Of a DNA stretch of 64,000 nucleotides, positions 1 to 7,121 are shown piece by piece; within the stretch, counting starts at the first letter, position 1; the number at the start of each line of letters is the position of its first letter. The position numbers and the translations under genes are program-made. The DNA is from an uncultured Eubacteriales bacterium (lineage in GTDB: Bacteria > Bacillota > Clostridia > Oscillospirales > UMGS1783). The DNA lies in assembly GCA_934456365.1 (NCBI GenBank), contig CAKSHC010000006.1:1-64000 (forward strand), given 5' to 3'. The notes below the pieces were generated by a model that saw only the letters and a program-made list of their open reading frames with translations, was not told the origin of the DNA and did no database searches.

Positions 1-75
1 CCTCCTTAGCTCAGCCGGTAGAGCATGCGGCTGTTAACCGCAGGGTCGTTGGTTCGAGTCCAACAGGGGGAGCCA
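1..75 (+). tRNA. tRNA-Asn (anticodon GTT), lacking its first base
   Basis: A full cloverleaf can be read except for base 1, which lies just outside the window. The D stem is at 9-12/21-24, the anticodon stem at 26-30/38-42 with loop CTGTTAA (anticodon GTT at 33-35), followed by a T arm containing GGTTCGAGTCC. The 3' acceptor strand AGGGGGA (65-71) pairs with CCTCCT at 1-6 plus one upstream T. Discriminator G72 and an encoded CCA (73-75) follow. GTT decodes asparagine. Confidence 0.95.
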
Positions 76-112
76 TAGTCCCAAAGACTTTTGTCTTTGG
101 GGCTACCTTTTT
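76..112 (+). terminator. Rho-independent terminator after tRNA-Asn
   Basis: Thirteen-base arms at 76-88 and 93-105 (TAGTCCCAAAGAC and its near-complement) enclose a TTTT loop and are followed by CCTTTTT. The hairpin starts one base after the tRNA CCA, so it most likely ends the tRNA transcript. Confidence 0.85.
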
Positions 113-415
113 ATCTCTTACTTCTTACCTCTTCACTCTTACTTCAAATAATCAATAACGGGATTTGGGGGAGGTAATACGTATGAGGTAAGAAGTTCCG
201 CGTCGGCTTTTCCGGTGATAAGTTCCGCCTCGGCTTTTCCGTCGAATATTTGTATCCCGATTCTGATTGGCTCGATTTCATTGCCTACCCCCACCAAAGC
301 ACCTGTGACCACAGGTGCTTTTCTCGTATACCCGCCTTTTGGTATGTATCCCGGCTGTGCAGCGGATGGATGCGCCTTTTGCCCTGTGGTTTTCATTTCT
401 ATTATGCAAAAATAG
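113..415. other. Intergenic stretch without a convincing gene
   Basis: About 300 bases between the tRNA terminator and the promoter of the XRE gene. They hold a 27-bp imperfect tandem repeat (193-246) and an isolated hairpin with 11-bp arms (296-306 and 311-321, loop GACC) followed by only four T. A minus-strand reading frame of 85 codons (139-396) has an ATG but no Shine-Dalgarno sequence and reads through both repeat and hairpin, so it is not called as a gene. Confidence 0.5.
193..246. repeat. 27-bp imperfect tandem repeat, two units
   Basis: Units 193-219 and 220-246 both begin AAGTTCCGC and contain TCGGCTTTTCCG. They match at 23 of 27 positions and abut exactly. No function is evident. 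Confidence 0.7.
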
Positions 416-444
416 TTGACAGAATTCCTTTATCGTGACATAAT
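416..444 (+). promoter_or_regulatory. Sigma-A type promoter of the XRE gene
   Basis: TTGACA at 416-421 and CATAAT at 439-444 are separated by exactly 17 bp. The next gene starts at 482 behind a good ribosome binding site (AAGGAG, about 469-474). Confidence 0.75.
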
Positions 445-461
445 AGTTATATAATGACACG
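434..461. promoter_or_regulatory. Near-palindromic operator candidate over the -10 box
   Basis: Half-sites CGTGACATAATA (434-445) and TATAATGACACG (450-461) match as an inverted repeat at 10 of 12 positions around a 4-bp centre. The site covers the -10 element and the likely start of transcription, and lies directly upstream of a helix-turn-helix regulator. The inference is autorepression by that regulator. Confidence 0.5.
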
Positions 462-481
462 TCAGTATAAGGAGTGGAAAT

Positions 482-1270
482 ATGGCGCAAAAGAGTCTGC
501 CTGGTGGTGCGGAGCTATCCCAAAGAATAAAGCAGCGGCGCAGAGAGCTGAACCTGACCATTGAAGAGGCTGCCTCGCGCGCAGGTGTGGGGATGAAAAC
601 CTGGAGCCGCTACGAAGCCGGTGCGCCCATTCGTTTGGATAAATGCAAGGGGGTTTGCCGCGCGCTGAATTGGCGCGATTTGGGCAATGACGGAGAAAGG
701 AAAAAGCCGAAGTCCTTTGCCGAAGAATATGAGAACCATGAAGCCTGGTCCCCTTTTTTAGCGGAAAATTACGGTAAGGAGGCTGCCGCCGCTTTTGCCG
801 CGGGCAGCGACATCCTGCTCGACAATATCCGGCAGGATCTATCGGAGCTGGAGGCCCTGCCGGCCGGCTCGCACCTCGGTCAGCTCGATATTTCTTTCTT
901 GCGAGATGATCTTCCCCCGCAATTTTTGATGCAGTATGACTATGATTTTGTTTACCGCATGAAATGCACCCTTCTTGCGCTGCGGCGAAAAGCCCCAATC
1001 GGCGATTCTCTCGTTGCCCACAGCGTGATGGAGGAGCTGGTGATTTACCTCTGCAGAGAGCAAGCCAAAATTCTGATGGAGCTGGACGAAACGGCGGAAG
1101 GGACGGACTGGGTTTTCGATCTGTTTGACGACGATGACCTGATCTTTTTCCTTTACACCGATCAATACTTGACGGAAGACGAATCTTATCATTTTGCAAA
1201 CTGGAACGAGCAGCAGTTCTATATCGACGCCGCTGCGCCGGAGAATCGAGAGGAGGAAGCCGATGTTTGA
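482..1270 (+). CDS. XRE-family helix-turn-helix transcriptional regulator
   Basis: A 262-residue putative DNA-binding regulator. Residues about 12-60 form a Cro/C1-type helix-turn-helix: 'LSQRIKQRRRELNLT' is followed by 'EEAASRAGVGMKTWSRYEAG', the usual recognition-helix pattern. The remaining ~190 residues are acidic, resemble no domain I recognise, and probably sense a ligand or partner. The ATG at 482 follows AAGGAG with good spacing. The next gene overlaps its stop by 8 nt, so the two are translationally coupled and probably work together. A near-palindrome over its promoter (434-461) suggests it represses itself. The HTH assignment is firm; the regulon is unknown. Confidence 0.85.
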   Translation: MAQKSLPGGAELSQRIKQRRRELNLTIEEAASRAGVGMKTWSRYEAGAPIRLDKCKGVCRALNWRDLGNDGERKKPKSFAEEYENHEAWSPFLAENYGKEAAAAFAAGSDILLDNIRQDLSELEALPAGSHLGQLDISFLRDDLPPQFLMQYDYDFVYRMKCTLLALRRKAPIGDSLVAHSVMEELVIYLCREQAKILMELDETAEGTDWVFDLFDDDDLIFFLYTDQYLTEDESYHFANWNEQQFYIDAAAPENREEEADV

Positions 1271-1877
1271 GCCGGAAAAATGGGAAGATGTCTACGCGCT
1301 TTGGAAAAGGGGCGCCTATTCTTACCCCAAAGCGCTGAACGAGCCGGTCGACGTGGAAACGATTCTCATGGAAGCCCCGCCCGGGAGCGAAATTTTCGGT
1401 TATGACTGGCTGTCGATCGAAGAAGTTGACGAGAGAAAGCAGCTGATCGAGAAAAATCCTTTGCAGTTTCTCTACCTTACGCCACCCTCCCATAAGGGAA
1501 CGATTCATACTGCGCAGATGCTGGCCGAGGCGCAGTCCGAAGAGGAGCTTGCCGCTATCTGGATCGCCGCAACGGCACAGGAGCTGGCTGAGCGGACGCA
1601 CGGCAGCGCATATAACCAGACCTTTGCCCTCCATGCGGCTGCCTGTTCCTTTCTCGCGCCCCGCTTTTTCCTGTGGCACCACTCGATGAAACGGCTGGTG
1701 CCGGAGCTGATGATTCCTTCCTCCGTTTTGGAAAGCCTGACCTGCGAGGACGCCCGCCCGGTGATGGGGCTGATCCAAATGAACACCCTGCTTCTGAAAA
1801 GCAGCTGGCGCTTTCTGCGCTACTCTTCCCGGGCTGACGCCGCGCCTCCGGATGGAGCCGGCCTGCGCCGCAGATAA
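1263..1877 (+). CDS. Unknown partner of the XRE regulator; C-terminus encoded by a repeat
   Basis: A 204-residue soluble-looking protein that I do not recognise. It starts with an ATG overlapping the stop of the XRE gene, preceded by GAGAGGAGGAAG, and so is its operon partner. There is no signal peptide, membrane segment or obvious catalytic motif. The odd feature is its end: the last ~15 codons, through ADAAPPDGAGLRRR and the stop, lie inside a 98-bp element (1832-1929) found again at 4267-4364 after an unrelated gene, where the same peptide can be read. The original 3' end may have been replaced by the element, so the protein may be truncated. Confidence 0.6.
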   Translation: MFEPEKWEDVYALWKRGAYSYPKALNEPVDVETILMEAPPGSEIFGYDWLSIEEVDERKQLIEKNPLQFLYLTPPSHKGTIHTAQMLAEAQSEEELAAIWIAATAQELAERTHGSAYNQTFALHAAACSFLAPRFFLWHHSMKRLVPELMIPSSVLESLTCEDARPVMGLIQMNTLLLKSSWRFLRYSSRADAAPPDGAGLRRR

Positions 1878-1929
1878 ACGAGGCTCCCTCATGTCATTGA
1901 CATGAGGGAGCCTTTTTCATGCGTCGATT
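1832..1929. repeat. 98-bp dispersed repeat, copy 1 (contains a terminator)
   Basis: Matches 4267-4364 at 93 of 98 positions by eye with no gap; all five differences are transitions. It carries a short GC-rich left part, a long inverted repeat and T-run (1881-1917), and a right end TCATGCGTCGATT that supplies the stop of a minus-strand gene remnant, exactly as in copy 2. Confidence 0.9.
1881..1917 (+). terminator. Strong terminator hairpin inside repeat copy 1
   Basis: Perfect 16-base arms AGGCTCCCTCATGTCA and TGACATGAGGGAGCCT flank a single T and run into TTTTT. In practice the tip opens to a larger loop. It lies 3 bases after the stop codon of the upstream gene. Confidence 0.85.
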
Positions 1930-2135
1930 CGGCCAGCTGCGCAAGACGGTAGGACTCGCCGGGATTTCTTCAAAAGAGCGCGTATCCGCTCCAGCCGCCC
2001 ATCCCTTTGCATCGGCGGGGACGCGGATAAAATCCGATCGTACAGCTGATTCTGGTTTTGGTAAATCTCAATTCGTTCGCTTTGTTTCCAGTTCTTCCGC
2101 TGCTTCTCGCTGTATTCTTTCAGCTACCGCATCAT
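1917..2135 (-). pseudogene. Decayed minus-strand coding fragment, family unknown
   Basis: Reading leftward from 2135, ATG-ATG-CGG-TAG is followed by about 68 open codons ending at TGA 1919-1917. The peptide is charged and protein-like (for example EYSEKQRKNWKQ, then RIEIYQNQNQLYDRIL) and ends in RIDA with its stop inside the 98-bp repeat. One TAG near the start and no well-spaced ribosome binding site suggest a remnant. I cannot assign a family. The ~300 bases between the genes ending at 1877 and 2178 hold only this fragment and the repeat. Confidence 0.3.
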
Positions 2136-2177
2136 GGGATTACCCCGTCATCCTTTTTTCATGCAGCGCAAAATGGC

Positions 2178-2360
2178 TTATTTACTGTCTTTGCCGTCTG
2201 TCTTGATATTTTCAATCGCATAGGCGATGCATTGGTTTATGAACTCGTTTCGGCTGATGTCAAATGCCGAAGCCTGCAGATCAATTTTCTTCAGCAATTC
2301 CGACGGCAAGCGAATCGAAATAACTTCTTTATCCTGCTTTTGCGGCGTAAAATATGTCAA
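2178..2360 (-). CDS. Small ribbon-helix-helix (CopG/Arc-like) DNA-binding protein
   Basis: About 60 residues. 'KEVISIRLPSELLKKIDLQA' is the typical beta strand plus helix A of a ribbon-helix-helix dimer, and 'ISRNEFINQCIAYAIENI' is the second helix. Such proteins bind DNA as repressors, often of themselves or as antitoxins, but no toxin-like gene adjoins it. The TTG at 2360 is preferred because GAGGGG lies 10 nt upstream; GTG at 2369 or an ATG at 2420 would add 3 or 20 residues. It sits in an AT-rich patch unlike the rest of the window, suggesting acquisition. Confidence 0.65.
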   Translation of the reverse strand: MTYFTPQKQDKEVISIRLPSELLKKIDLQASAFDISRNEFINQCIAYAIENIKTDGKDSK

Positions 2361-2546
2361 TATTTTCACTCCCCTCTTGACAATATTGTATTCGAGATAG
2401 TATAATTTGTCTGTATTCAATTATTGATATTAAAATACGAATATGAAATTCAGAGGAGATGAGTGAATGAGAAATGTCAAAAAAATTTATTTCTATGGAC
2501 CTTGCGTTTAATTTCAAGCCTCTATAAAACAAAAGGAGTGATTATT

Positions 2547-4264
2547 TTGAGAATTTTTAAAAGGTCTTGCGCAGGTTTTCTTACATCTTTGATGATTGCA
2601 TTGATTTTAGTATCTGTGATTTCTGTCGAGGCAGCCACAAATCCATATCCAGAATCTCAAACAATTAACGGCGTAACAACAATACCTTGCACTTGGTATG
2701 CTTGGCAGCAAGCCTATGACAATCTCGGTGTTGCTATGCCGAATTTCGGCAATGCAAAAATTGGTATGCAAGTGCCGAAAGAAATAATTATCCTGTAGGT
2801 TCAACAGCAAAACCCAATTCTATCGCTGTATGGACAAACTCGGGATACGGTCACGTCGGATATGTCGTAAGTGTAAGCGGAAGCACAATGAAAGTCAATG
2901 AAGGTGGAATGACTGACTTAAACGGGAATCCGTATAACGGTAACGGCATTTTAAATGGTTCTACCTGCAATAGCACCGTCGGAAGCAAAAAATCAAATTA
3001 TTCGTCCAGCATTTTAGTCGGATTTATTTATGTTGGAGAAAATGCACATACTCACAGCTACTCCCGTGGTACCGAGGCCGCTCACCCGCATAAGGTCTAT
3101 ATGAAGTGTTCCTGCGGAGACTGGTATTATACAGGCGAAACCGCAGCGATGAACGAATCCGTAAAATCCGATTATCTCAAGTCCGCTGCCACCTGCGGCA
3201 GCAAAGCGGTCTATTATAAAAGCTGTTCCGTGTGCGGACAAGCGAGCAGCGACACCTTTGAATCGGGAGAGTTCGACTATTCCAATCATGTCGGTTCGAC
3301 CTATCTGAAGGATCAAACAAACGCTACCTGTTACGAGGAAGGCTACACGGGCGACACATGCTGCTCGACCTGCGACCGTGTTGTCAGCAAGGGCCAGACA
3401 ATCGCAAAGAGCGCGCATCATCCCGCGTCCGTTTGGACGACCGACGAGGTGAGTCACTGGAAAGAATGTCAGACCGTCGACTGCGGTAATATCATTGACA
3501 AAGCGGCTCACAGCGGCGGAGAGGCCACCTGCGTGAGCAAGGCGGTCTGCTCCGTGTGCAGGGGCGAATACGGCGAAGTAAACGCCGATAACCACAAGCA
3601 CACCGAGGTGCGCGGCGAGAAAACCGCCACCTGCTGCGAGGAAGGCTACACGGGCGACACATGGTGCACCGACTGCAACACGAAGCTTGCCGCCGGTACG
3701 CAGACCGACAAGCTCGGGTACAGCCTGACTGTGGTTGAAGCAAAGGCTGCGACCGTGGCCGAGCAGGGCAACACAAAGTATTATCTCTGTGAGAGCTGCG
3801 GCAAATACTTCTCCGACGCGGAGGGCGAAAACGAGATAAGCCTTGCGGATACCGTGGTCAAAAAGCTGCCGCCCGAGATCATCGACGGCAACAATATGAC
3901 TGTGAACCAAGGCGAAAAGAAGTCGCTTTCGTTTTGCTCAAACGCTGCGTTTGCAGACTTTATCCGCGTGGAGCTTGATGGCAAAACGCTCGACGAAAGC
4001 AACTACACCAAGGCGGAGGGCGGCATTGCAGTAACGCTTAACGCCGACTTTGTTGCGACGATTTCGGCCGGAAAGCACACGCTTTCGATCGTTTCCGAAA
4101 GCGGCAGTGCCGACGCGGAATTCACCGTAAAAGCGGGCGGCTCGGCTATGGAATCGCCCAAGACAGGCGAGGGCAGCGGGGTCGTCGCGTGGATCTTTGC
4201 GGCCGTGATTTCGCTTGCGGCTTTGGGTGTTACGTTTACTTTGAGAAAGAAACGCGCAAGATAA
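2547..4264 (+). pseudogene. Secreted, wall-anchored CHAP-domain amidase with a -1 frameshift
   Basis: Starting at TTG 2547 (AAAGGAG 8 nt upstream), a signal peptide 'RIFKRSCAGFLTSLMIALIL...VEA' leads to a CHAP amidase/peptidase domain. The catalytic Cys is in IPCTWYAWQ, the His in GYGHVGYV and the acidic residue in KVNEGG. The frame breaks in an A5 run at 2756-2760: one more A would restore reading into WYASAERNNYPVG. As given, the first frame stops at 2798 and the second has its first ATG at 2888. Intact, the protein would have ~572 residues: CHAP, then Cys/His-rich repeats with many CxxC pairs, a beta-rich domain, and a C-terminal SPKTGE motif, membrane segment and RKKRAR tail, typical of sortase anchoring. 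The 5' part is AT-rich and the 3' part GC-rich. Likely role: peptidoglycan cleavage. Confidence 0.8.
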
Positions 4265-4266
4265 AA

Positions 4267-4364
4267 GGCTGATGCCGCGCCTCCGGATGGAACCGGTCTG
4301 CGCCGCAGATAAACGAGGCTCCCTCATGTCATTGACATGGGGGAGCTTTTTTCATGCGTCGATT
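4267..4364. repeat. 98-bp dispersed repeat, copy 2
   Basis: Second copy of the element at 1832-1929. It begins 2 bases after the stop codon of the CHAP gene. The peptide ADAAPPDG.GLRRR can again be read through it, but here in no gene. Its right end again carries the stop of a minus-strand gene fragment. Confidence 0.9.
4316..4352 (+). terminator. Terminator hairpin inside repeat copy 2
   Basis: Arms at 4316-4331 and 4333-4348 are the same as in copy 1, with G-U pairs and one weakened position, followed by TTTTTT. It would end the transcript of the CHAP gene. Confidence 0.75.
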
Positions 4365-4522
4365 GTATGCGTTTTGGCGTAATCCGAAGGAGAAATGCCG
4401 ATGATCCTCTTGAACTGACGGGAAAAATGGTAGGCGTCGTAATCGCCCGTTTGCTCGGCTACCTCGCCGACCCGCCTCCCGGAGGCCAAAAGGAAAGCGT
4501 CCAGCGCCGCTTTGTGGGTGAT
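4352..4522 (-). pseudogene. C-terminal remnant of an AraC-family regulator
   Basis: Fifty-six codons open leftward from a TAG (4525-4523) to TGA (4354-4352). The peptide contains GRRVGEVAEQTGDYDAYHF and SRQFKRIIGISPSDYAK, which is the second helix-turn-helix and signature of AraC regulators. The N-terminal sensor domain and the first HTH are gone and there is no start. The stop codon lies inside repeat copy 2. A dead fragment. Confidence 0.75.
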
Positions 4523-4640
4523 CTATAATCTATGCGTCGGCTCCTATGCGGGCGCTGTCGGCCAAGGGCTGAGCTTTATTTTTCATGTGATCTATGTGGT
4601 CCGGCATGGGAAGGAACGGAAGAAGAATCGGAGCTCCTGA
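4518..4640 (+). pseudogene. C-terminal fragment of a membrane protein
   Basis: About 40 codons ending at TGA 4638-4640. The peptide GSYAGAVGQGLSFIFHVIYVV followed by RHGKERKKNR looks like a final transmembrane helix with a basic cytosolic tail. It abuts the AraC remnant of opposite strand with no intergenic space and has no start signals. Apart from these remnants and the repeat, the stretch 4265-4731 holds only a terminator and a promoter. Confidence 0.35.
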
Positions 4641-4654
4641 GGGAGCTCCGATTC
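4625..4654 (+). terminator. Hairpin terminator between remnants and the crp-type gene
   Basis: Perfect 13-bp arms GAATCGGAGCTCC and GGAGCTCCGATTC around TGAG. Only TTT follows, so termination may be weak. Confidence 0.55.
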
Positions 4655-4662
4655 TTTGCGCC

Positions 4663-4691
4663 TTGACAGAGAGGGAAACATCCGTTATAAT
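4663..4691 (+). promoter_or_regulatory. Consensus sigma-A promoter of the crp-type/ABC operon
   Basis: TTGACA (4663-4668) and TATAAT (4686-4691), 17-bp spacer: a perfect match to consensus. It lies 40 bp ahead of the start at 4732. Confidence 0.9.
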
Positions 4692-4731
4692 AAAATTGTC
4701 TTAAATGATACAGTTTCAAGGAGGCAAACGA

Positions 4732-5358
4732 ATGCGCGGCAAGCTGGCGGCAATCCCGCTCTTTGAAGGGGTAGACGCCGCATCGCTGGATCGGCTGCTG
4801 GCCCTTCCGGGCGTAGAGGAACGCCGCTTCGAGCGGGGCGAGATCGTTTCGCCGCGCGGAGCGCCGGGCGGCGAGCTTCTGATTTTTTGGGAAGGCCGCG
4901 TGGCCGTGAATAAAAACGGGCTGCGCCTGCGGGAGCTGACGAAAGGGGATCTTTCCGGGGTGGCCACGCTTTTTTCCAGCGCCGTCACCGACACCGAGCT
5001 TACGGCCCTGACCCGGGTGCGGCTTCTGCGGATTCCGGAAGAGGCGCTGGAAGCGCTGATCCAGAGCAGCGCGCAGGCCGCCCGCAATACCTGCCGGTTT
5101 CTGGCGGGGCGCATCCGCTATCTGAACGCGCTGATCGACCGGTTTGCCGGTGCGAGCGTGGAGGAAAACCTGCTGGCCTACCTGATCCAGCGGGCGGCAG
5201 GCGAGGGAAATCGCTTTCCCTTTTCGGCCACCGAAGCCGCCCGGCGCCTCGGCGTGGGGCGGGCTTCCGTTTACCGGGCGCTGGACGCGCTGGCCGAGCG
5301 GGGGCTCCTGGAGAAAACCGGCCGGGAGCTGACCCTGCTTTGCAAAAGTATTTTATAA
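4732..5358 (+). CDS. Crp/Fnr-family transcriptional regulator
   Basis: 208 residues. Residues about 8-115 form the cyclic-nucleotide-binding-like beta roll (IPLFEGVDAASLDRL at the start, a typical opening). A long dimerisation helix follows, and the C-terminus holds a winged HTH, with ATEAARRLGVGRASVYRAL as the recognition region. There are no cysteines for an Fnr iron-sulfur cluster in the N-terminus. The ATG at 4732 is chosen over 4705 because AAGGAGG precedes it. It is first in the operon with an ABC importer 19 nt downstream and probably controls that importer in response to a small molecule. The family is clear; the effector is unknown. Confidence 0.85.
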   Translation: MRGKLAAIPLFEGVDAASLDRLLALPGVEERRFERGEIVSPRGAPGGELLIFWEGRVAVNKNGLRLRELTKGDLSGVATLFSSAVTDTELTALTRVRLLRIPEEALEALIQSSAQAARNTCRFLAGRIRYLNALIDRFAGASVEENLLAYLIQRAAGEGNRFPFSATEAARRLGVGRASVYRALDALAERGLLEKTGRELTLLCKSIL

Positions 5359-5377
5359 GAAAGAAAGGATAAAAAAG

Positions 5378-6370
5378 ATGAAAAAAGGACTTGCCTGGAT
5401 CTTGGCGCTGCTCCTGCTTTTGGGAGCGGCGGTTGGTTGTGCGGCGGCTCCGACGCCCGCGCCGGAGAAAACGGAGGTGCGCCTCGGCCTGCTCAAGGGG
5501 CCGACGGGCATCGGCGGCGCCTATCTGCTGGAGCGCAATGCCGTGGGGGAGGCCAATAACGCCTACACCCATTCGCTCTTCGCTTCGCCGACGGATATCA
5601 CGGCGAAAATCATTTCCCAGGAGCTCGACCTGGCGGCGGTGCCCTCCAACCTGGCCGCCACGCTGTATGCCAAAACAAACGGCGGCGTGAAGGTCGTGGC
5701 CGTGAACACGCTGGGCACGCTTTACCTGCTGGAAAACGGCGACACCGTCCATTCCCCGGAGGATCTGCGCGGCCGCACGGTTCTGCTCTCCGGGCAGGGG
5801 GCCACGCCGGAATACGCGCTCGATTATATTTTAGACGCCTACGGCCTCAAGGATGAGGTGAAGGTGGAGTTCGTGGCCGAGCATGCCGAGGCAGCGGCCA
5901 AAATGACGGCCGGCGAGGCCGACCTCGTGCTGCTGCCCGAGCCGAACGTGACCACGGTGCTCAAAAAAGCGCCGGGCGCGCGGATCGCGCTGGATCTGGA
6001 CGAGCTTTGGAGCGCCGCCGCCGAAAAGAAGGGCGAGGCGGGCCGCAAGCTGATCATGGGCTGCGTGGTCGCGCGCACAGGCTTCGTCGAAGAGCACAAA
6101 GCGGCGCTGGACGCCTTCCTGAAAGAATACCGGGAATCGATCGAATATGCCAACGCCCATCCCGCGGAAACGGGCGTTCTGTGCGAAAAATATGAGATCG
6201 TTCCGTCGGCCGCTGTGGCCGAAGCGGCCATCCCCAACTGCCACATCGCTTTCCTGGAGGGAGCGGAAATGAAGACCGAGCTCTCGGCCTTCCTGGGCGT
6301 GCTGTTTGGCTATAAGGCGCAGATCGTGGGCGGCAAGCTGCCCGACGACGCCTTCTACTATGCGAAATAA
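5378..6370 (+). CDS. ABC transporter substrate-binding lipoprotein (SsuA/NMT1-like)
   Basis: 330 residues. A lipoprotein signal peptide ends at LLGAAVGC (lipobox cysteine about residue 21), then a PTPAPEK linker and a two-lobed periplasmic-binding fold of the NMT1/SsuA type (PTDITAKIISQELDLAAVPSN, then LRGRTVLLSGQGATPEY). It would catch a small solute outside the membrane and hand it to the permease encoded next, whose start overlaps its stop by 11 nt. This family serves sulfonates, nitrate/taurine and thiamine precursors; nothing here decides which. A Crp-type regulator precedes it in the operon. Confidence 0.85.
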   Translation: MKKGLAWILALLLLLGAAVGCAAAPTPAPEKTEVRLGLLKGPTGIGGAYLLERNAVGEANNAYTHSLFASPTDITAKIISQELDLAAVPSNLAATLYAKTNGGVKVVAVNTLGTLYLLENGDTVHSPEDLRGRTVLLSGQGATPEYALDYILDAYGLKDEVKVEFVAEHAEAAAKMTAGEADLVLLPEPNVTTVLKKAPGARIALDLDELWSAAAEKKGEAGRKLIMGCVVARTGFVEEHKAALDAFLKEYRESIEYANAHPAETGVLCEKYEIVPSAAVAEAAIPNCHIAFLEGAEMKTELSAFLGVLFGYKAQIVGGKLPDDAFYYAK

Positions 6371-7121
6371 AGGTCTTCCGAAAGGGATCGAGGCTCTTCT
6401 GGCCGGAGCCTTTTGGCTGGCGATTTGGGCGCTGGCGGCGCGGCTCGCCAAAAACGAGCTGCTGCTCGCCGGCCCCGGGCCGGTTTTCGCCCTGCTGTGG
6501 TCGCTTGTGAAAACGCCGGCTTTCTGGCAAACGGTAGGGGCCACCCTGCTGCGCATCTTTTTGGGCTTTGCCTTGGGCTGCGCGGCGGGCGTTTTGCTGG
6601 CGGTGGCCACCTTCCGGCTGCGCCCGGCGCGGGTTTTGCTGGCGCCCTTGATCCGGGTGGTGCGCGCCGTGCCGGTCGCCTCCTTTATTCTGATCCTGCT
6701 GGTGTGGTGCCGCAACGCCGCCGTGCCGGTTTGGATCGCGGCTCTGATGGTGGCGCCCACCGTTTGGGCGGGCGTGGATAAGGGGCTGCAGGAGGTCGAC
6801 GGGCAGCTTTTGGAAATGGGCCGGGTGTTTGGCTTCTCCTTTTGGAAGCGGCTGCGCGAGATCGAGCTTCCTTCGGTTTTGCCCTATTTCCTCTCGTCGG
6901 TTTCGGCCTCTTTGGGGCTCGCCTGGAAGGCGGGCGTGGCGGCGGAGGTTTTGTGCACCCCCGCCGATTCGATCGGCAAAAAAATCTATGAAGCTAAGGT
7001 TTATCTGGAAACGCCCGAGCTCTTTGCCTGGACGGTGGTCGTGGTGCTGATCAGCATGGCGCTGGAGGCTCTGATCCTGTGGGCGCTTTCCCGACTGCCC
7101 GGAGGGAGGAACACGCCATGA
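6360..7121 (+). CDS. ABC transporter permease (SsuC/TauC-like)
   Basis: 253 residues, about six hydrophobic segments, and the binding-protein-dependent permease loop near residues 145-175 (DKGLQEVDGQLLEMGRVFG, then REIELPSVLPY), which contacts the ATPase. The start at ATG 6360 overlaps the upstream lipoprotein gene; a further upstream start at 6306 would lie deep inside that gene in another frame. It is the membrane channel of the importer encoded at 5378-7687. Confidence 0.85.
   Translation: MRNKGLPKGIEALLAGAFWLAIWALAARLAKNELLLAGPGPVFALLWSLVKTPAFWQTVGATLLRIFLGFALGCAAGVLLAVATFRLRPARVLLAPLIRVVRAVPVASFILILLVWCRNAAVPVWIAALMVAPTVWAGVDKGLQEVDGQLLEMGRVFGFSFWKRLREIELPSVLPYFLSSVSASLGLAWKAGVAAEVLCTPADSIGKKIYEAKVYLETPELFAWTVVVVLISMALEALILWALSRLPGGRNTP

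Noticed and set aside
139..396. Minus-strand 85-codon reading frame, with the motif SAAQPGYIPKGG reminiscent of SAAQAGSIRRRG read through the 98-bp repeats
   Set aside because: No Shine-Dalgarno sequence; it reads through a tandem repeat and a hairpin, and the peptide resemblance to the repeat reading frame is weak at nucleotide level and in a different order relative to the hairpin.
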